Below, in pieces: positions 36,981 to 46,226 of a stretch of 64,000 nucleotides of DNA. The position numbers and the translations under genes were made by a program. This DNA is from Thermincola carboxydiphila. GTDB taxonomy: Bacteria > Bacillota > Thermincolia > Thermincolales > UBA2595. How positions within the stretch are numbered: the stretch's first letter is position 1; every line of letters begins with the position of its first letter. The stretch is from positions 48,023-112,022 of the forward strand of contig JAENZJ010000010.1 of NCBI GenBank assembly GCA_016841325.1, read 5' to 3'. The notes under the pieces are model-generated. The model was not told where the DNA came from. It saw nothing but the letters and a program-made list of their open reading frames with translations, and searched no databases.

Positions 36981-37387
36981 TAAAAAGCCTCCCTCATTAA
37001 TCTCAAAATCGGTTTATTTTTTACTTAGTCTTTTTTGTTTTTTTCTTTTTTTATTTTTACCTTTTTGTTTTGTCTCTCTGTCAAAAAAAGCCCCAACGTC
37101 ACCTCCACAGATAATTTCCTATCCTGGCTGAATATTCTACAAAAATCCCTGTTGTCAAAAAATTCTGTAAATACTGCTCCTTAAAAAAACCGACATATGT
37201 CGGTGACTCACAAAATCACTCACTTATTTATAGGTTATTTACTAATAAAATAAGTATTAGTATTAATTATAAAGCTGGAATTCGCTATTTTCAACCATTT
37301 TTTTCTTTTTTATTTACCACATTATGTAATACTACAAATTTAAATGTCTTGAACCTGTAGGTATCTTCAGTAAATTATTTTTTCAAG
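36981..37387. other. AT-rich intergenic region upstream of the LVIVD gene
   Basis: No gene is supported here. On the minus strand, GAGGGAGG (ribosome site) precedes the ATG at 36980. Upstream lies an extremely A-rich, nearly G/C-free stretch (about 37005-37075). A possible -35 TTGACA is at 37153-37158 with a weak AATATT -10, and a 16-bp palindrome with a T run (37183-37204) lies further upstream. The remainder is plain AT-rich sequence. Confidence 0.6.
37183..37204 (-). terminator. Palindrome followed by T run upstream of the LVIVD gene (terminator- or operator-like)
   Basis: ACCGACATATGTCGGT (37189-37204) is a perfect 16-bp palindrome that can fold as a 6-bp stem with an ATAT loop. On the minus strand it runs into TTTTTTT. 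It is not at the end of any recognised gene, so it may end an unrecognised small transcript or be a binding site. Confidence 0.5.
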
Positions 37388-37493
37388 AACAAAAGGTTCT
37401 ATTGAAACTTTAAGGAAACTTTTTTTGATATCCGGAAGTTATGCTTTGAGGTTATCCACAATTATACCTCAAAGTATAATTTCCTGAATATTA
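37388..37493 (+). repeat. Dispersed structured repeat, copy 1
   Basis: This 106-bp sequence matches 62087-62192 with seven differences by hand count. The core is a 19-bp inverted repeat (37434-37452 with 37466-37484) with a 13-nt loop containing TATCCACAA. Relative to copy 2, the two stem changes (A to G at 37438 and 37443) turn A-U into G-U pairs in plus-strand RNA, so the fold is kept. The right end abuts the T tract of the folC terminator. Confidence 0.88.
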
Positions 37494-37519
37494 AAAAAGA
37501 GACCGGTTTTCCGGCCTCT
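37492..37519 (-). terminator. Rho-independent terminator after folC
   Basis: Nine-bp stem with one G-T pair (37498-37506 with 37511-37519; CCGG core, TTTT loop on plus strand) and six T on the minus strand. Confidence 0.8.
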
Positions 37520-37546
37520 CCCGTTTGCTCTTGTGAAGCGGAATAT

Positions 37547-38842
37547 TTATGGCTGCCCGGCAAACAATGCCCGTGCTTCAGCAACCATGTACAGTGAACC
37601 GGTAATACATACCAGGTCTTCAGTCTCAGCCATTTCCATCCCTTTTTGCACAGCCAGGCGGATATCTTCGATCAGGTAAACCTCATCAATATATTTCCTC
37701 ACTTCATCAGCTATCTTTTCCCAGTCCCCTGCTCTCGGTGAATTGGGTTTAGTCACCACCACCGCCTTGGCCAGGGGTGCCAGCATAGCGACAACCTTTT
37801 CTCTTTCCTTGTCACCGAGCATTCCGAATACCAGGATAAGATTCCTGTAGGAAAACACCTCGGTCAGGGCTTTCTTCAGGGTTGCCGAACCATGGAGGTT
37901 GTGGGCGCCGTCAAGCACCACCCGGGGATTCTCCCTGACTGTCTCCAGGCGAGCCGGCCACCTGGCCCCGGCAAGGCCGCGGGCAACTGTCTCTGCATCA
38001 AAGACATATCCATTACCCGCCAGCTGTTCAACTGCCGCAACAGCGGTTGCTGCATTTATCACCTGGTGATGTCCTGCCAGACTTATGAAGAGGTTTTTAT
38101 AAACCCTCTCCGGGGTGTGGATATCAAATTCCTGGCCTTCAGGGGTGCTGTTTTTCAATTGCCAGGTAACATCCCGGCCTATTTGCACGAGGATACAACC
38201 CTTTTCCCCGGCTGCTTTCCGGATCACCTCAAGGGCATCGGGGTCATCAGCAGCAGTTACCACCGGTATCCCTTGCTTGATTATCCCTGACTTCACCCCG
38301 GCTATCTCCCTTACCGAATTACCCAGGTAATCCATGTGGTCCATGGCCACATTCGTGATTACCGATACCAGGGGAATCACCACATTGGTAGAATCAATAG
38401 CTCCCCCCAGGCCCACCTCCAGGACCAGGAAATCCACGTTTTCCCGGTAAAAGTACAGGAAACCAAGTGCCGTACTGACTTCAAATTCAGTGGGATGCTC
38501 AAAGCCTTCAGCAACCATTTCCTCCAGGTGAGGCCTGAGGACAGTCATCATTTCAGCGATACGGTCCCTGCTGATGTCCATACCGTCGATCTTGTACCTT
38601 TCACAATAGGAGTGAATGTGAGGTGAGGTAAACATACCGGTTCTGTAACCCGCGGCCTGCAAAATACCGGCTATCATCGTGGCTGTGGAACCCTTGCCGT
38701 TGGTCCCTCCTACATGGATAACCCTGAGTTCCCGGTGGGGATTGCCAAGTCTCCTTAACAGTTCCTCAATCCGGTTTAATCCAAAGTTAAACCCGAATTT
38801 AGTAAGGTTGCGCAAAAACTCAATTGATTCATCAAAGTTCAT
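37547..38842 (-). CDS. folC: Bifunctional folylpolyglutamate synthase / dihydrofolate synthase
   Basis: A 431-residue Mur-ligase-type enzyme. The P-loop is HVGGTNGKGSTATM near residue 46; further folC motifs are FTSPHIHSYCERYKIDG and LDGAHNLHG. It adds glutamate to folates and may also make dihydrofolate from dihydropteroate. The ATG at 38842 has AAAGGA 9-10 nt upstream and is preferred to an extension to 38863. It follows valS by 60 bp, as in B. subtilis, and probably shares the T-box-controlled transcript. Confidence 0.95.
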   Translation of the reverse strand: MNFDESIEFLRNLTKFGFNFGLNRIEELLRRLGNPHRELRVIHVGGTNGKGSTATMIAGILQAAGYRTGMFTSPHIHSYCERYKIDGMDISRDRIAEMMTVLRPHLEEMVAEGFEHPTEFEVSTALGFLYFYRENVDFLVLEVGLGGAIDSTNVVIPLVSVITNVAMDHMDYLGNSVREIAGVKSGIIKQGIPVVTAADDPDALEVIRKAAGEKGCILVQIGRDVTWQLKNSTPEGQEFDIHTPERVYKNLFISLAGHHQVINAATAVAAVEQLAGNGYVFDAETVARGLAGARWPARLETVRENPRVVLDGAHNLHGSATLKKALTEVFSYRNLILVFGMLGDKEREKVVAMLAPLAKAVVVTKPNSPRAGDWEKIADEVRKYIDEVYLIEDIRLAVQKGMEMAETEDLVCITGSLYMVAEARALFAGQP

Positions 38843-38902
38843 TTTTCCCGTTCCTTTCAACAAGACGCTGTTTCTTCGGGCCTCCGCAGGTTCAGATTCC
38901 CG

Positions 38903-41545
38903 TTATCTGAGGCTGTTCAGCCTCTCCTCCAAAGCTCCTTTCTTTTCGATGAACCCGGCCTGTTTGGCCTTTTCTTTTTCAATAACATCAGCCGGGGCCT
39001 TATCCAGGAACCCCTTGTTGGACAGTTTGCCATTTACCCGGGCAAGTTCCTTCTCCAAGGCGCCCAGTTCTTTTTGCAGCCTGGCAATTTCTTTGTCAAT
39101 GTCTATCAGGCCTTTAAGGGGCATAAATATTTCCAGGCCACCGGTCATTGCTGTCATTGCCTGTTCAGGCTTGGTGTCAAGGGAACGGGCAACCGTCATT
39201 TCCGATGCCGCTCCCAACTGTTCCACATACTCCCTGCCATCATTCAAGGCAGCATAGCTGATATCATTATTTGCCGCAATAATGATCTCCGCTTTCCGTG
39301 AAGGCGGGACATTCATTTCACCCCTGATATTTCTGATGGCCTTTACAGTTTCCATGACAACAGTCATTTTTTTCACTGCTTCATCATCGCTTAATGATTC
39401 ACTGTATGCGGGCCACTCCTGTGTCATAATGGTTTGTCCCTCATGGGGGAGATGCTGCCAGAGTTCCTCGGTAATAAACGGCATCATTGGGTGCAGCAGC
39501 TTGAGAGTGTTTGAAAGTACATACCAAAGTACGTACTGGGCCGTCTTTTTGCTGGTTTCATCCTTTTTCCCGTACAAAGCCGGTTTAACCAGTTCAATGT
39601 ACCAGTCACAGAATTCGTTCCAGATGAATTCGTACAGGATCCTGGCCGCTTCACCCAGGTCGTATCTTTCCATGTTCCTGGTAACTTCCCTGGCAGTTTC
39701 ATTATAACGTGACAATATCCACCGGTCTGCCAGGGAATAGTCCTGACCGACTTCTTCCGGGCTGAACCCTTCCAGGTTCATCATCACAAACCGGGAAGCA
39801 TTCCATATCTTGTTGGCAAAATTCCGCGTATTTTCCAGGCGCTCAAAATGGAATCTGACATCATTCCCCGGAGTATTTCCGGTAATCAGCATAAACCTAA
39901 GGGTGTCAGCGCCGAATTTATCAATTACTTCTATGGGATCAACACCGTTGTTCAGGGACTTGCTCATCTTCCGGCCCTGTGAATCCAATATCAGCCCATG
40001 GATGAAAACTTCCGTGAAGGGAACTTCACCCATAAATTCCAGGGCCATAAATATCATCCTGGCAACCCAGAAAAATATAATATCCCTGCCGGTAACCAGT
40101 ACCGATGTCGGATAAAAATGTTCCAGTTCAGGGGTTTTTTCCGGCCAGCCCAGAGTGGAAAAAGGCCAGAGTCCCGAACTGAACCAGGTATCCAGCACAT
40201 CAGGGTCCTGTTCCAGATGTTGACTGTTACATTTGGTACAGTTTGCCGGCGGCTCGGTGTCACAGATAATCTCACCACAATCACGGCAGTACCATACAGG
40301 TATCCGGTGTCCCCACCATAACTGGCGCGATATGCACCAGTCACGGATGTTTTCCATCCAGTTAAGGTAGACCTTGGTAAACCTCTCAGGGACAAACCTG
40401 ACCCTGCCCTCTTTGGCTGCCCTGATAGCCGGTTCAGCCAGGGGCTTCATTTTTACAAACCACTGCTTGGAGATCATCGGCTCAACAGTTGTCGCACACC
40501 GGTAGCACTGCCCTACTGCATGAGTGTGATCCTCGACCTTGAGGAGAAAACCACCTTCCTTCAGGTCCTTCAGGATCTCACTGCGGCATTCGTACCTGTC
40601 CATGCCCTGATATTTGCCGGCTGCTTCATTCATGGTGCCATCCAGGTTCATGACATTGATTTCAGGAAGATTGTGCCTTTTACCAACCTCAAAGTCATTG
40701 GGGTCATGGGCCGGGGTTATTTTGACCACCCCTGTCCCAAACTCAGGGTCAACATAGGTGTCGGCAACTACCGGAATCTCCCTGCCTACAATGGGAAGGA
40801 TTACGGTTTTGCCTACCAGGTGACGGTAGCGCTCATCATCAGGGTGGACGGCCACGGCAGTGTCACCAAGCATGGTCTCCGGACGTGTTGTGGCCAGGTA
40901 TATATATTCATCACTGTGTTTTACCGGATATCTAAGGTGATAGAAATGGCCTCCCTGTTCCTCATGCTCTACCTCAATATCTGAAATGGTGGTCCGGCAC
41001 TTGGGGCACCAGTTAATGATGTAATTGTCCTGATAAATGAGCCCCTTGCGATACAGGTCCACAAATACCTTCTGGACTGCCCTGGAACATCCTTCATCCA
41101 TGGTAAACCTTTCCCGCTCCCAGTCACAGGATGAACCAAGCACCCGGAGCTGGCCTGCTATTCTGTCATGGTAGAGCTCTTTCCATTCCCAGACCCTTTC
41201 CAGGAATTTTTCCCGGCCCAGGTCATATTTGGACAGACCTTCTTTGGCAATCTGCTCCTCAACCTTGGCCTGGGTAGCAATCCCCGCATGGTCGGTCCCC
41301 GGCATCCACAGGGCATTGTACCCCTGCATCCGGCGCCACCTAATCAGGATGTCCTGAAGTGTGTTGTCCATGGCATGTCCCATGTGCAGGGCCCCGGTGA
41401 CATTAGGCGGGGGCATCACAATAGTAAACGGTTTTTTGTCCTTTTCCACCTCAGCATGAAAAAAACAATTGGTTTCCCAGAACTCATAAAGTCTCTTTTC
41501 GACCTGCTGCGGGTCATAAATTGTCGGTATGTTTTTCTGTTCCAT
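38903..41545 (-). CDS. valS: Valyl-tRNA synthetase
   Basis: An 880-residue class I synthetase with the HIGH-type motif [15 protein letters not shown] near residue 50 and KMSKS in [10 protein letters not shown] near 525. The CP1 editing domain lies between them. A C-terminal coiled-coil arm (about 810-880) is typical of ValRS. It charges tRNA-Val. Expression is probably controlled by the T-box leader upstream. The neighbouring order valS-folC is conserved. Confidence 0.98.
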   Translation of the reverse strand: MEQKNIPTIYDPQQVEKRLYEFWETNCFFHAEVEKDKKPFTIVMPPPNVTGALHMGHAMDNTLQDILIRWRRMQGYNALWMPGTDHAGIATQAKVEEQIAKEGLSKYDLGREKFLERVWEWKELYHDRIAGQLRVLGSSCDWERERFTMDEGCSRAVQKVFVDLYRKGLIYQDNYIINWCPKCRTTISDIEVEHEEQGGHFYHLRYPVKHSDEYIYLATTRPETMLGDTAVAVHPDDERYRHLVGKTVILPIVGREIPVVADTYVDPEFGTGVVKITPAHDPNDFEVGKRHNLPEINVMNLDGTMNEAAGKYQGMDRYECRSEILKDLKEGGFLLKVEDHTHAVGQCYRCATTVEPMISKQWFVKMKPLAEPAIRAAKEGRVRFVPERFTKVYLNWMENIRDWCISRQLWWGHRIPVWYCRDCGEIICDTEPPANCTKCNSQHLEQDPDVLDTWFSSGLWPFSTLGWPEKTPELEHFYPTSVLVTGRDIIFFWVARMIFMALEFMGEVPFTEVFIHGLILDSQGRKMSKSLNNGVDPIEVIDKFGADTLRFMLITGNTPGNDVRFHFERLENTRNFANKIWNASRFVMMNLEGFSPEEVGQDYSLADRWILSRYNETAREVTRNMERYDLGEAARILYEFIWNEFCDWYIELVKPALYGKKDETSKKTAQYVLWYVLSNTLKLLHPMMPFITEELWQHLPHEGQTIMTQEWPAYSESLSDDEAVKKMTVVMETVKAIRNIRGEMNVPPSRKAEIIIAANNDISYAALNDGREYVEQLGAASEMTVARSLDTKPEQAMTAMTGGLEIFMPLKGLIDIDKEIARLQKELGALEKELARVNGKLSNKGFLDKAPADVIEKEKAKQAGFIEKKGALEERLNSLR

Positions 41546-41649
41546 TCTTCTTCCTCCTGCACTTTTCGTTTTCTCTCTGCTGTTAGCTTTAAAAATGACA
41601 GTCCCTCACATATGCACCCCCGGTCATTTCCGAGAGCTAACAATACGAG

Positions 41650-41920
41650 TAAAAATAAAAAACTCCCTCATCCCGTAAGGACGAAAGAATCTTCCGCGGT
41701 ACCACCTTAATTCCGGACACCTTTTTAAAGGCGCCGGCTCTCTGCTTCGCTGTAACGGGCTGCCCGGAACCACCTACTTAGGAATGTTCGGCGACACAAC
41801 TCCGGAGCGACTTCGAATTCTGCAGCCATCAGGGGGACTCTCAGCCAGGGGCCCCCCCTCTCTGTGAGGTCATGAATCCTACTACTCTCCTTCAACGTCT
41901 CTAATAGATTGCATTTGTCT
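41650..41920 (-). ncRNA. T-box riboswitch leader of valS
   Basis: The T-box core GGTGGTACCGCGGAAG lies at 41691-41706 on the minus strand. It is followed by TCGTCC/GGGATGA pairing and a T-rich tail (ending near 41650), the antiterminator/terminator switch. About 200 nt of stem I-type sequence lie upstream. A GTC triplet at 41809-41811 within GAAGTCG is a candidate specifier for valine. Uncharged tRNA-Val would stabilise the antiterminator and allow valS (and folC) transcription. Confidence 0.92.
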
Positions 41921-41929
41921 GAATTATAT

Positions 41930-41957
41930 ATTATATCAAACAGGGCCGTGTTGTCAA
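41930..41957 (-). promoter_or_regulatory. Sigma-A promoter of the valS T-box transcript
   Basis: Perfect -35 TTGACA (41952-41957) and perfect -10 TATAAT (41930-41935), 16-bp spacer, minus strand, just upstream of the T-box leader. Confidence 0.85.
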
Positions 41958-42019
41958 ATGTTGTATGTCAATAAACAGCTAACAGACTTTCTTTGCGATT
42001 TACTGTAAAGTTTATTGCC

Positions 42020-42160
42020 AATTATTACGATTGTAGTATTAGTGTGGGTTTTAGACTACCCACGGACAAAGTCGGTTTAGATAAGGGGGGATAACAGCAC
42101 CCGGTCTTAATCTACGTGGCAACGTAGTACTGCACATATTTTCAAGAGTATGGGAAGGTG
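42020..42160 (+). other. Candidate structured 5' UTR of the chemoreceptor gene
   Basis: Upstream of the MCP gene are several possible hairpins: GTGGGT/ACCCAC, TAGAT/ATCTA enclosing a G-rich segment, and a perfect CTACGT-GGCA-ACGTAG. No known riboswitch consensus was recognised. No coding sequence is seen in 41958-42167. Confidence 0.35.
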
Positions 42161-42167
42161 AGAAACT

Positions 42168-43991
42168 ATGGTCGGAAAGCTCAGCCGGAGCATTCAGTGG
42201 AAGGTAAATTTTACGGCAGTGCTGATAATATGTATTGCACTTATTGTGTCAACATTTATTGGTTACCGTAAGGAAACCGGTATTCTACACAGCGAACTGG
42301 AAGACAAGGGTATGATGGTACTGGCTCCCTATGTAAGTATCGCCCAGGATTCTGTCAACAGCGGGAACTATGACCTCTTAAGAAATGCTTACAAAGAACT
42401 GATGGAATTTGATGATGAGGTAAGGTATCTGGTACTGGTTGATAAAACAGGTAAAGCCTTCGTGCACAGCAGCCTCGACAGGGAAGGCCGCATTTTCGAC
42501 GACCCGGTGGGTATCAGGGCAGCCACAGCCGTCGAGCCCCTGGCACAGTTATATAACCGTGATACCGGTGAACTGATTTACGACATTTCATATCCTGTCA
42601 AGATTGACAGACAGCACTGGGGAGCCATGAGGATGGGAATCCCGGTTGATATCCTGAAAACAGCTCAAGCCGATGCCCTGAAATCTGCCATATTTACAGC
42701 AATTATAGTTATTACTGCCTCTGTTTTGGTGATGGCCTTCGTTGTAAGGCGTATCCTGGCCCCGGTTAATCATGTGGTTGATAAGACCAGGCTTGTGTCC
42801 CAGGGAGACTTCACCCAAACCGTGGAAGTAAATTCAAATGATGAAATCGGTTTAATGGCAAAAGCTTTCAATGAAATGACCTCAAATATCCGTTCCCTGA
42901 TCACTCAGGTTAAAGAAACTGCTTCACAGGTGGCAGAAACGAGCACACAGTTGTCCAGGAACTCAGATGAATCCTCCCAGGTAATATCGCGCGGTGCTGC
43001 CGCCGTTCAGGAAGTTGCAGACGGAAATGCCAGCCTTGCAGAAAATATCTCGGAAATAGATAAGGTAGTAAACCAGTTGGGAGAAACCATCCGGCATATC
43101 GCCGGCGGTGCCCAGGAGCAGGCTTCATCGGTCAACAGGGTCTCTACCTCTGTTGGGGAAATGGCGACAGCCATAGAAGAGGTGGCTGCAAATGCCGGCC
43201 GCGTTTCTGAAAGCGCTATAAAAACAACAGCTGTGGCCAAAAACGGCAGCCAGGCGGTTTTGGCCACTGTTAATGGAATGGGCCGGATAAAAGATAAAGT
43301 ATATGAAACCGCCGAAAAAATCAAGGAACTTGGCCAGCGTTCCCAACAAATCGGTGAAATTATTGAAGTCATTGATGAAATTGCTGAACAGACAAACCTG
43401 CTGGCCTTAAATGCCGCCATCGAGGCTGCAAGGGCCGGGGAACACGGCAAAGGATTCGCTGTCGTGGCTGATGAGGTTAGAAAACTCGCAGAAAGGTCTG
43501 GCTCTGCTACCAAAGAAATAGCCGTCCTGGTAACAGATATCCGGAGAGGGATTGACCGGGCAGTAAGCGCTATGGAAGAAGGAACCGGTGAAGTTGAGGA
43601 AGGAGTCAACCTGGCGACTGCTGCAGGCAAGGCCCTTGATGAAATTACAGCAACCGTCGGAGAGGTCCTGGACCAGGTAAACGCAATTTCAGCCGGAGCC
43701 CAGCAGGCAGCAGCAGGCAGCACTGAAGTTGTGCAGAGTATGGAGACTGTAGCCGCTGTTACCCAGGAGAATACGGCAGCAACAGAACAGATGGCTGCCG
43801 GCAGTGACCAGGTTGTATCATCCATGGGCCATATTTCTGCAATCTCAGAAAAGAGTACTTCAGCTGCCAATGAAATTTCGGCATCCACTCAGGAAATGGC
43901 AGCCTCTATTGAGGAGATTGCCGCCTCATCCAGGCATCTATCAGAGATGTCCGGAAAACTTAATTTACTTGTAGGGAAATTCAAGGCATAA
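42168..43991 (+). CDS. Methyl-accepting chemotaxis protein
   Basis: A 607-residue transmembrane chemoreceptor. Transmembrane segments lie near 14-33 and 173-195, enclosing a ~140-residue extracytoplasmic sensor that resembles a single Cache/PAS-like domain ([19 protein letters not shown]). A HAMP domain (about 195-247) leads into the cytoplasmic helical bundle, whose signalling tip [22 protein letters not shown] is at 404-425. No C-terminal NWETF-type pentapeptide is present. AAGGTG lies upstream of the ATG. It is the only plus-strand gene in this part of the backbone; the ligand is unknown and no che genes are adjacent. Confidence 0.95.
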   Translation: MVGKLSRSIQWKVNFTAVLIICIALIVSTFIGYRKETGILHSELEDKGMMVLAPYVSIAQDSVNSGNYDLLRNAYKELMEFDDEVRYLVLVDKTGKAFVHSSLDREGRIFDDPVGIRAATAVEPLAQLYNRDTGELIYDISYPVKIDRQHWGAMRMGIPVDILKTAQADALKSAIFTAIIVITASVLVMAFVVRRILAPVNHVVDKTRLVSQGDFTQTVEVNSNDEIGLMAKAFNEMTSNIRSLITQVKETASQVAETSTQLSRNSDESSQVISRGAAAVQEVADGNASLAENISEIDKVVNQLGETIRHIAGGAQEQASSVNRVSTSVGEMATAIEEVAANAGRVSESAIKTTAVAKNGSQAVLATVNGMGRIKDKVYETAEKIKELGQRSQQIGEIIEVIDEIAEQTNLLALNAAIEAARAGEHGKGFAVVADEVRKLAERSGSATKEIAVLVTDIRRGIDRAVSAMEEGTGEVEEGVNLATAAGKALDEITATVGEVLDQVNAISAGAQQAAAGSTEVVQSMETVAAVTQENTAATEQMAAGSDQVVSSMGHISAISEKSTSAANEISASTQEMAASIEEIAASSRHLSEMSGKLNLLVGKFKA

Positions 43992-43996
43992 TTGGT

Positions 43997-44021
43997 CCGG
44001 GGCTGATATTTTCAGCCCCGG
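43997..44021 (+). terminator. Terminator after the MCP gene, possibly bidirectional
   Basis: CCGGGGCTGA (43997-44006) pairs with TCAGCCCCGG (44012-44021). A short T run follows on the plus strand after a spacer. The stem overlaps the stop codon of the convergent membrane-protein gene. Confidence 0.65.
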
Positions 44022-44425
44022 AGATACCTTTTTCTGATCCGTTGTCTCTGTAACGGCCGCAGGTTAATTCCGACCACTCCTCCCACTGCCCCGGCAAACA
44101 GCATCCCGGCGGAGGAAATCAGGGTACTCACCCCAAATTCAGCGTTTGGAAACATCAATGCTTTCACGACCCAAATGACGGTAAGGTAAAACAGAGCTAC
44201 AATTCCACCGTGAAGCCAGCCAAGAGTACCATCTGCCATTGCCCCGTTTAACCCCCCCAGGAAAACGCTTATAAATGCCACTGTCATTAACCCTGTACGC
44301 AGGTAAATGACTTCTGACTCCGTGACTGCCCCATAGGCTGCCAAAGCTGCAAACCCCAGGGCAGCGGTCAGAAATGCCGTCTTCCCCCCGGCTCTCAGTG
44401 CCTCCAGTACTGACCTCGGATTCAT
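44012..44425 (-). CDS. TIGR04086-like four-helix membrane protein
   Basis: A 137-residue protein with four hydrophobic segments (about 14-32, 42-60, 70-90, 100-122) and a basic C-terminal tail (RPLQRQRIRKRYLRG). Length, topology and glycine-rich helices (GAVGGVVGINLRPL) resemble the TIGR04086/YrzE group of Firmicutes membrane proteins with unknown role. It follows the cation exchanger gene by 15 bp and is probably co-transcribed with it. Confidence 0.6.
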   Translation of the reverse strand: MNPRSVLEALRAGGKTAFLTAALGFAALAAYGAVTESEVIYLRTGLMTVAFISVFLGGLNGAMADGTLGWLHGGIVALFYLTVIWVVKALMFPNAEFGVSTLISSAGMLFAGAVGGVVGINLRPLQRQRIRKRYLRG

Positions 44426-44440
44426 TCTCCCACCTCCGTG

Positions 44441-45439
44441 CTAAATCCTGTGGCCTATAATAAGAAACAGAAACAGGCTGTAAAATACCCCTCCGGATAA
44501 AAGGGTGTACGCCCTCAGGTAACCCTTAACAGACAGAAAAACATAAATCATCGCCGCTGACGCCAGGGCAACCAGGGCACAGGTGAATGCCGCGGTGTTC
44601 AAAACCCATGGTGTCATCACAATACCAATTGCCGGGATAATGGAACTCTGGAATACCATAGCCCCTGTGATATTGCCCAGCGCCAGGGTATCTTTACCCC
44701 TGCTGACCCAGATAATACTGTTAAACTTCTCCGGCAGTTCTGTGGCCACAGGAGTAATGACAACCGAAAGGATAAAAGGCGAAATATTCATTACGGCTGC
44801 TATCTTCTCCATCGAGTGTACAAACAGTTCCGCCCCTCCTATAATTCCACCAACTGCCGCCAGGACCTGTAACAGGATAAAACGAAACCTGGGTACGGCT
44901 GAAGCCCGGTTCAGCAATAGGGGTTTTAGTTCTTCCCCGGTTACACATTCCCCGCCGGTAATGGTCTTATAGGCATATACACCGTAGGCAGCTACCAATC
45001 CGACTGCCAGGATCAGCTTATATGAATGGTTACTTAATAAGGCTGCCAGAATTGCGGTTGAATAAATAATCAGAAAAAACCGCAGGTCCCGTTTCATCAC
45101 ACTGTTATCAATCATCATGGTGGCCCTCCTTTTACCCAGGAGCGCACAGACCAGTGCCGCAGTCCCGGTGACAAAAAGGGCCAGGGTGCCCAGCATAAAC
45201 GGGGCCCCAAGAATAGCGCCGATACCTATGTCCGTCGCTGCCTGACTGGCGCCCAGGCCGATAGCAATTACCGGGACCAGGGTTTCTGGCAGCGCTGTAC
45301 CTACTGCTGCAAGGATGCTACCCACAGCTCCTTCTGAAAGCTTCAACCGGCGGCCCAGCCATTCTATCCCATTGGTAAAAAGTTCAGCACTGATCAGAAT
45401 TATTCCCAGACCTATCAATAGTGTCCCGACATTAACCAT
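44441..45439 (-). CDS. Sodium/calcium exchanger-family (CaCA) membrane protein
   Basis: About ten hydrophobic segments with the two inverted alpha repeats: VGTALPETLVPVIAIG near residue 43 and VITPVATELPEKFNSI near residue 228. Both carry the conserved glutamates needed for cation binding. Such proteins exchange Ca2+ or another cation for Na+ or H+. ATG at 45439 follows GGTGGAG closely; an extension to 45463 exists. Located between engB and the valS region, where Bacillus has hemA-type genes, so it is accessory. Confidence 0.88.
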   Translation of the reverse strand: MVNVGTLLIGLGIILISAELFTNGIEWLGRRLKLSEGAVGSILAAVGTALPETLVPVIAIGLGASQAATDIGIGAILGAPFMLGTLALFVTGTAALVCALLGKRRATMMIDNSVMKRDLRFFLIIYSTAILAALLSNHSYKLILAVGLVAAYGVYAYKTITGGECVTGEELKPLLLNRASAVPRFRFILLQVLAAVGGIIGGAELFVHSMEKIAAVMNISPFILSVVITPVATELPEKFNSIIWVSRGKDTLALGNITGAMVFQSSIIPAIGIVMTPWVLNTAAFTCALVALASAAMIYVFLSVKGYLRAYTLLSGGVFYSLFLFLIIGHRI

Positions 45440-45534
45440 TTCTCCACCTCTTTCTGCATACATTAAAATATGCAGAAATGATGGAATTAATGACCTTAAA
45501 AAAGTGTTAGAAGGGAGCCATCTTCTTCACAACA

Positions 45535-45585
45535 AGAAAGTGGCAGACATATTCCTTCATCCTTCCGGAACATGTCTGCCACTCT
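45535..45585 (-). terminator. Hairpin terminator after engB
   Basis: A perfect 12-bp stem AGTGGCAGACAT / ATGTCTGCCACT (45539-45550 with 45572-45583) with a 21-nt loop; the minus-strand tail is TTCTTG, so termination may be weak. Confidence 0.6.
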
Positions 45586-45631
45586 TTAATTTTAAGCAAA
45601 TTTTCTCCCAAATTCAGTAATCTTCTCAGTA

Positions 45632-46225
45632 TTAATTATCACAATTCATTTTTTCACCAATTAAGTTCCATAACTCATCCTTGCCCTGGCCGGTTTCTGC
45701 AGAAAAGATAATAACCGGTGTACCGGGCAACGGAATAAGGGTTTCCCTAATAAGCCGGATATGCTTCTGCCACTTTCCCCGTGCGATTTTATCTGCCTTT
45801 GTGGTTACCAGAATTGTGGGAATACCGAAATGCTTCAGCCATTCATGCATCTGGGCATCCTCTTTGCTAGGGGCATGCCTGATATCGACCAGGTGAATCA
45901 CTGCCCTGAGGCTATCCCTGTTAAGGAGGTATTCCTCAATCATTTTACCCCACCCGGCCTTTTCCATCCGGGAGACTTTGGCAAACCCATAACCCGGCAG
46001 GTCCACAAAATAAAAACTGTCATTTATGTGATAAAAATTCAGGTGCCTGGTCTTTCCCGGACTGCCGCTGGTCCGGGCCAGTGCCTTGCGGTTAACCAGC
46101 CTGTTAATCAGGGATGATTTACCCACATTGGACCGGCCCACAAAGGCTATTTCGGGTTGTCCCCCCTCCGGGTACTGCTTTGGCCCTACAGCACTAATTA
46201 CATATTCAGCGGAAACAATGCGCAT
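45632..46225 (-). CDS. engB: Ribosome biogenesis GTPase EngB (YsxC/YihA)
   Basis: A 197-residue small GTPase with G1 GRSNVGKSS near residue 30, G3 DLPGYGFA near 75, G4 TKAD near 142 and G5 SAETGQG. It is required for late 50S assembly. The gene follows lonA with a 1-bp gap, as in B. subtilis lonA-ysxC. Confidence 0.97.
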   Translation of the reverse strand: MRIVSAEYVISAVGPKQYPEGGQPEIAFVGRSNVGKSSLINRLVNRKALARTSGSPGKTRHLNFYHINDSFYFVDLPGYGFAKVSRMEKAGWGKMIEEYLLNRDSLRAVIHLVDIRHAPSKEDAQMHEWLKHFGIPTILVTTKADKIARGKWQKHIRLIRETLIPLPGTPVIIFSAETGQGKDELWNLIGEKMNCDN

Positions 46226-46226
46226 A

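Noticed and set aside
42020..42160. Cyclic-di-GMP riboswitch upstream of the chemoreceptor
   Set aside because: The conserved core elements of either c-di-GMP class could not be found.
43007..43888. 293-codon open frame on the minus strand inside the chemoreceptor gene
   Set aside because: It is antisense to an intact MCP signalling domain with no ribosome site or family features; the Ala/Ser-rich product reflects codon bias of the real gene.
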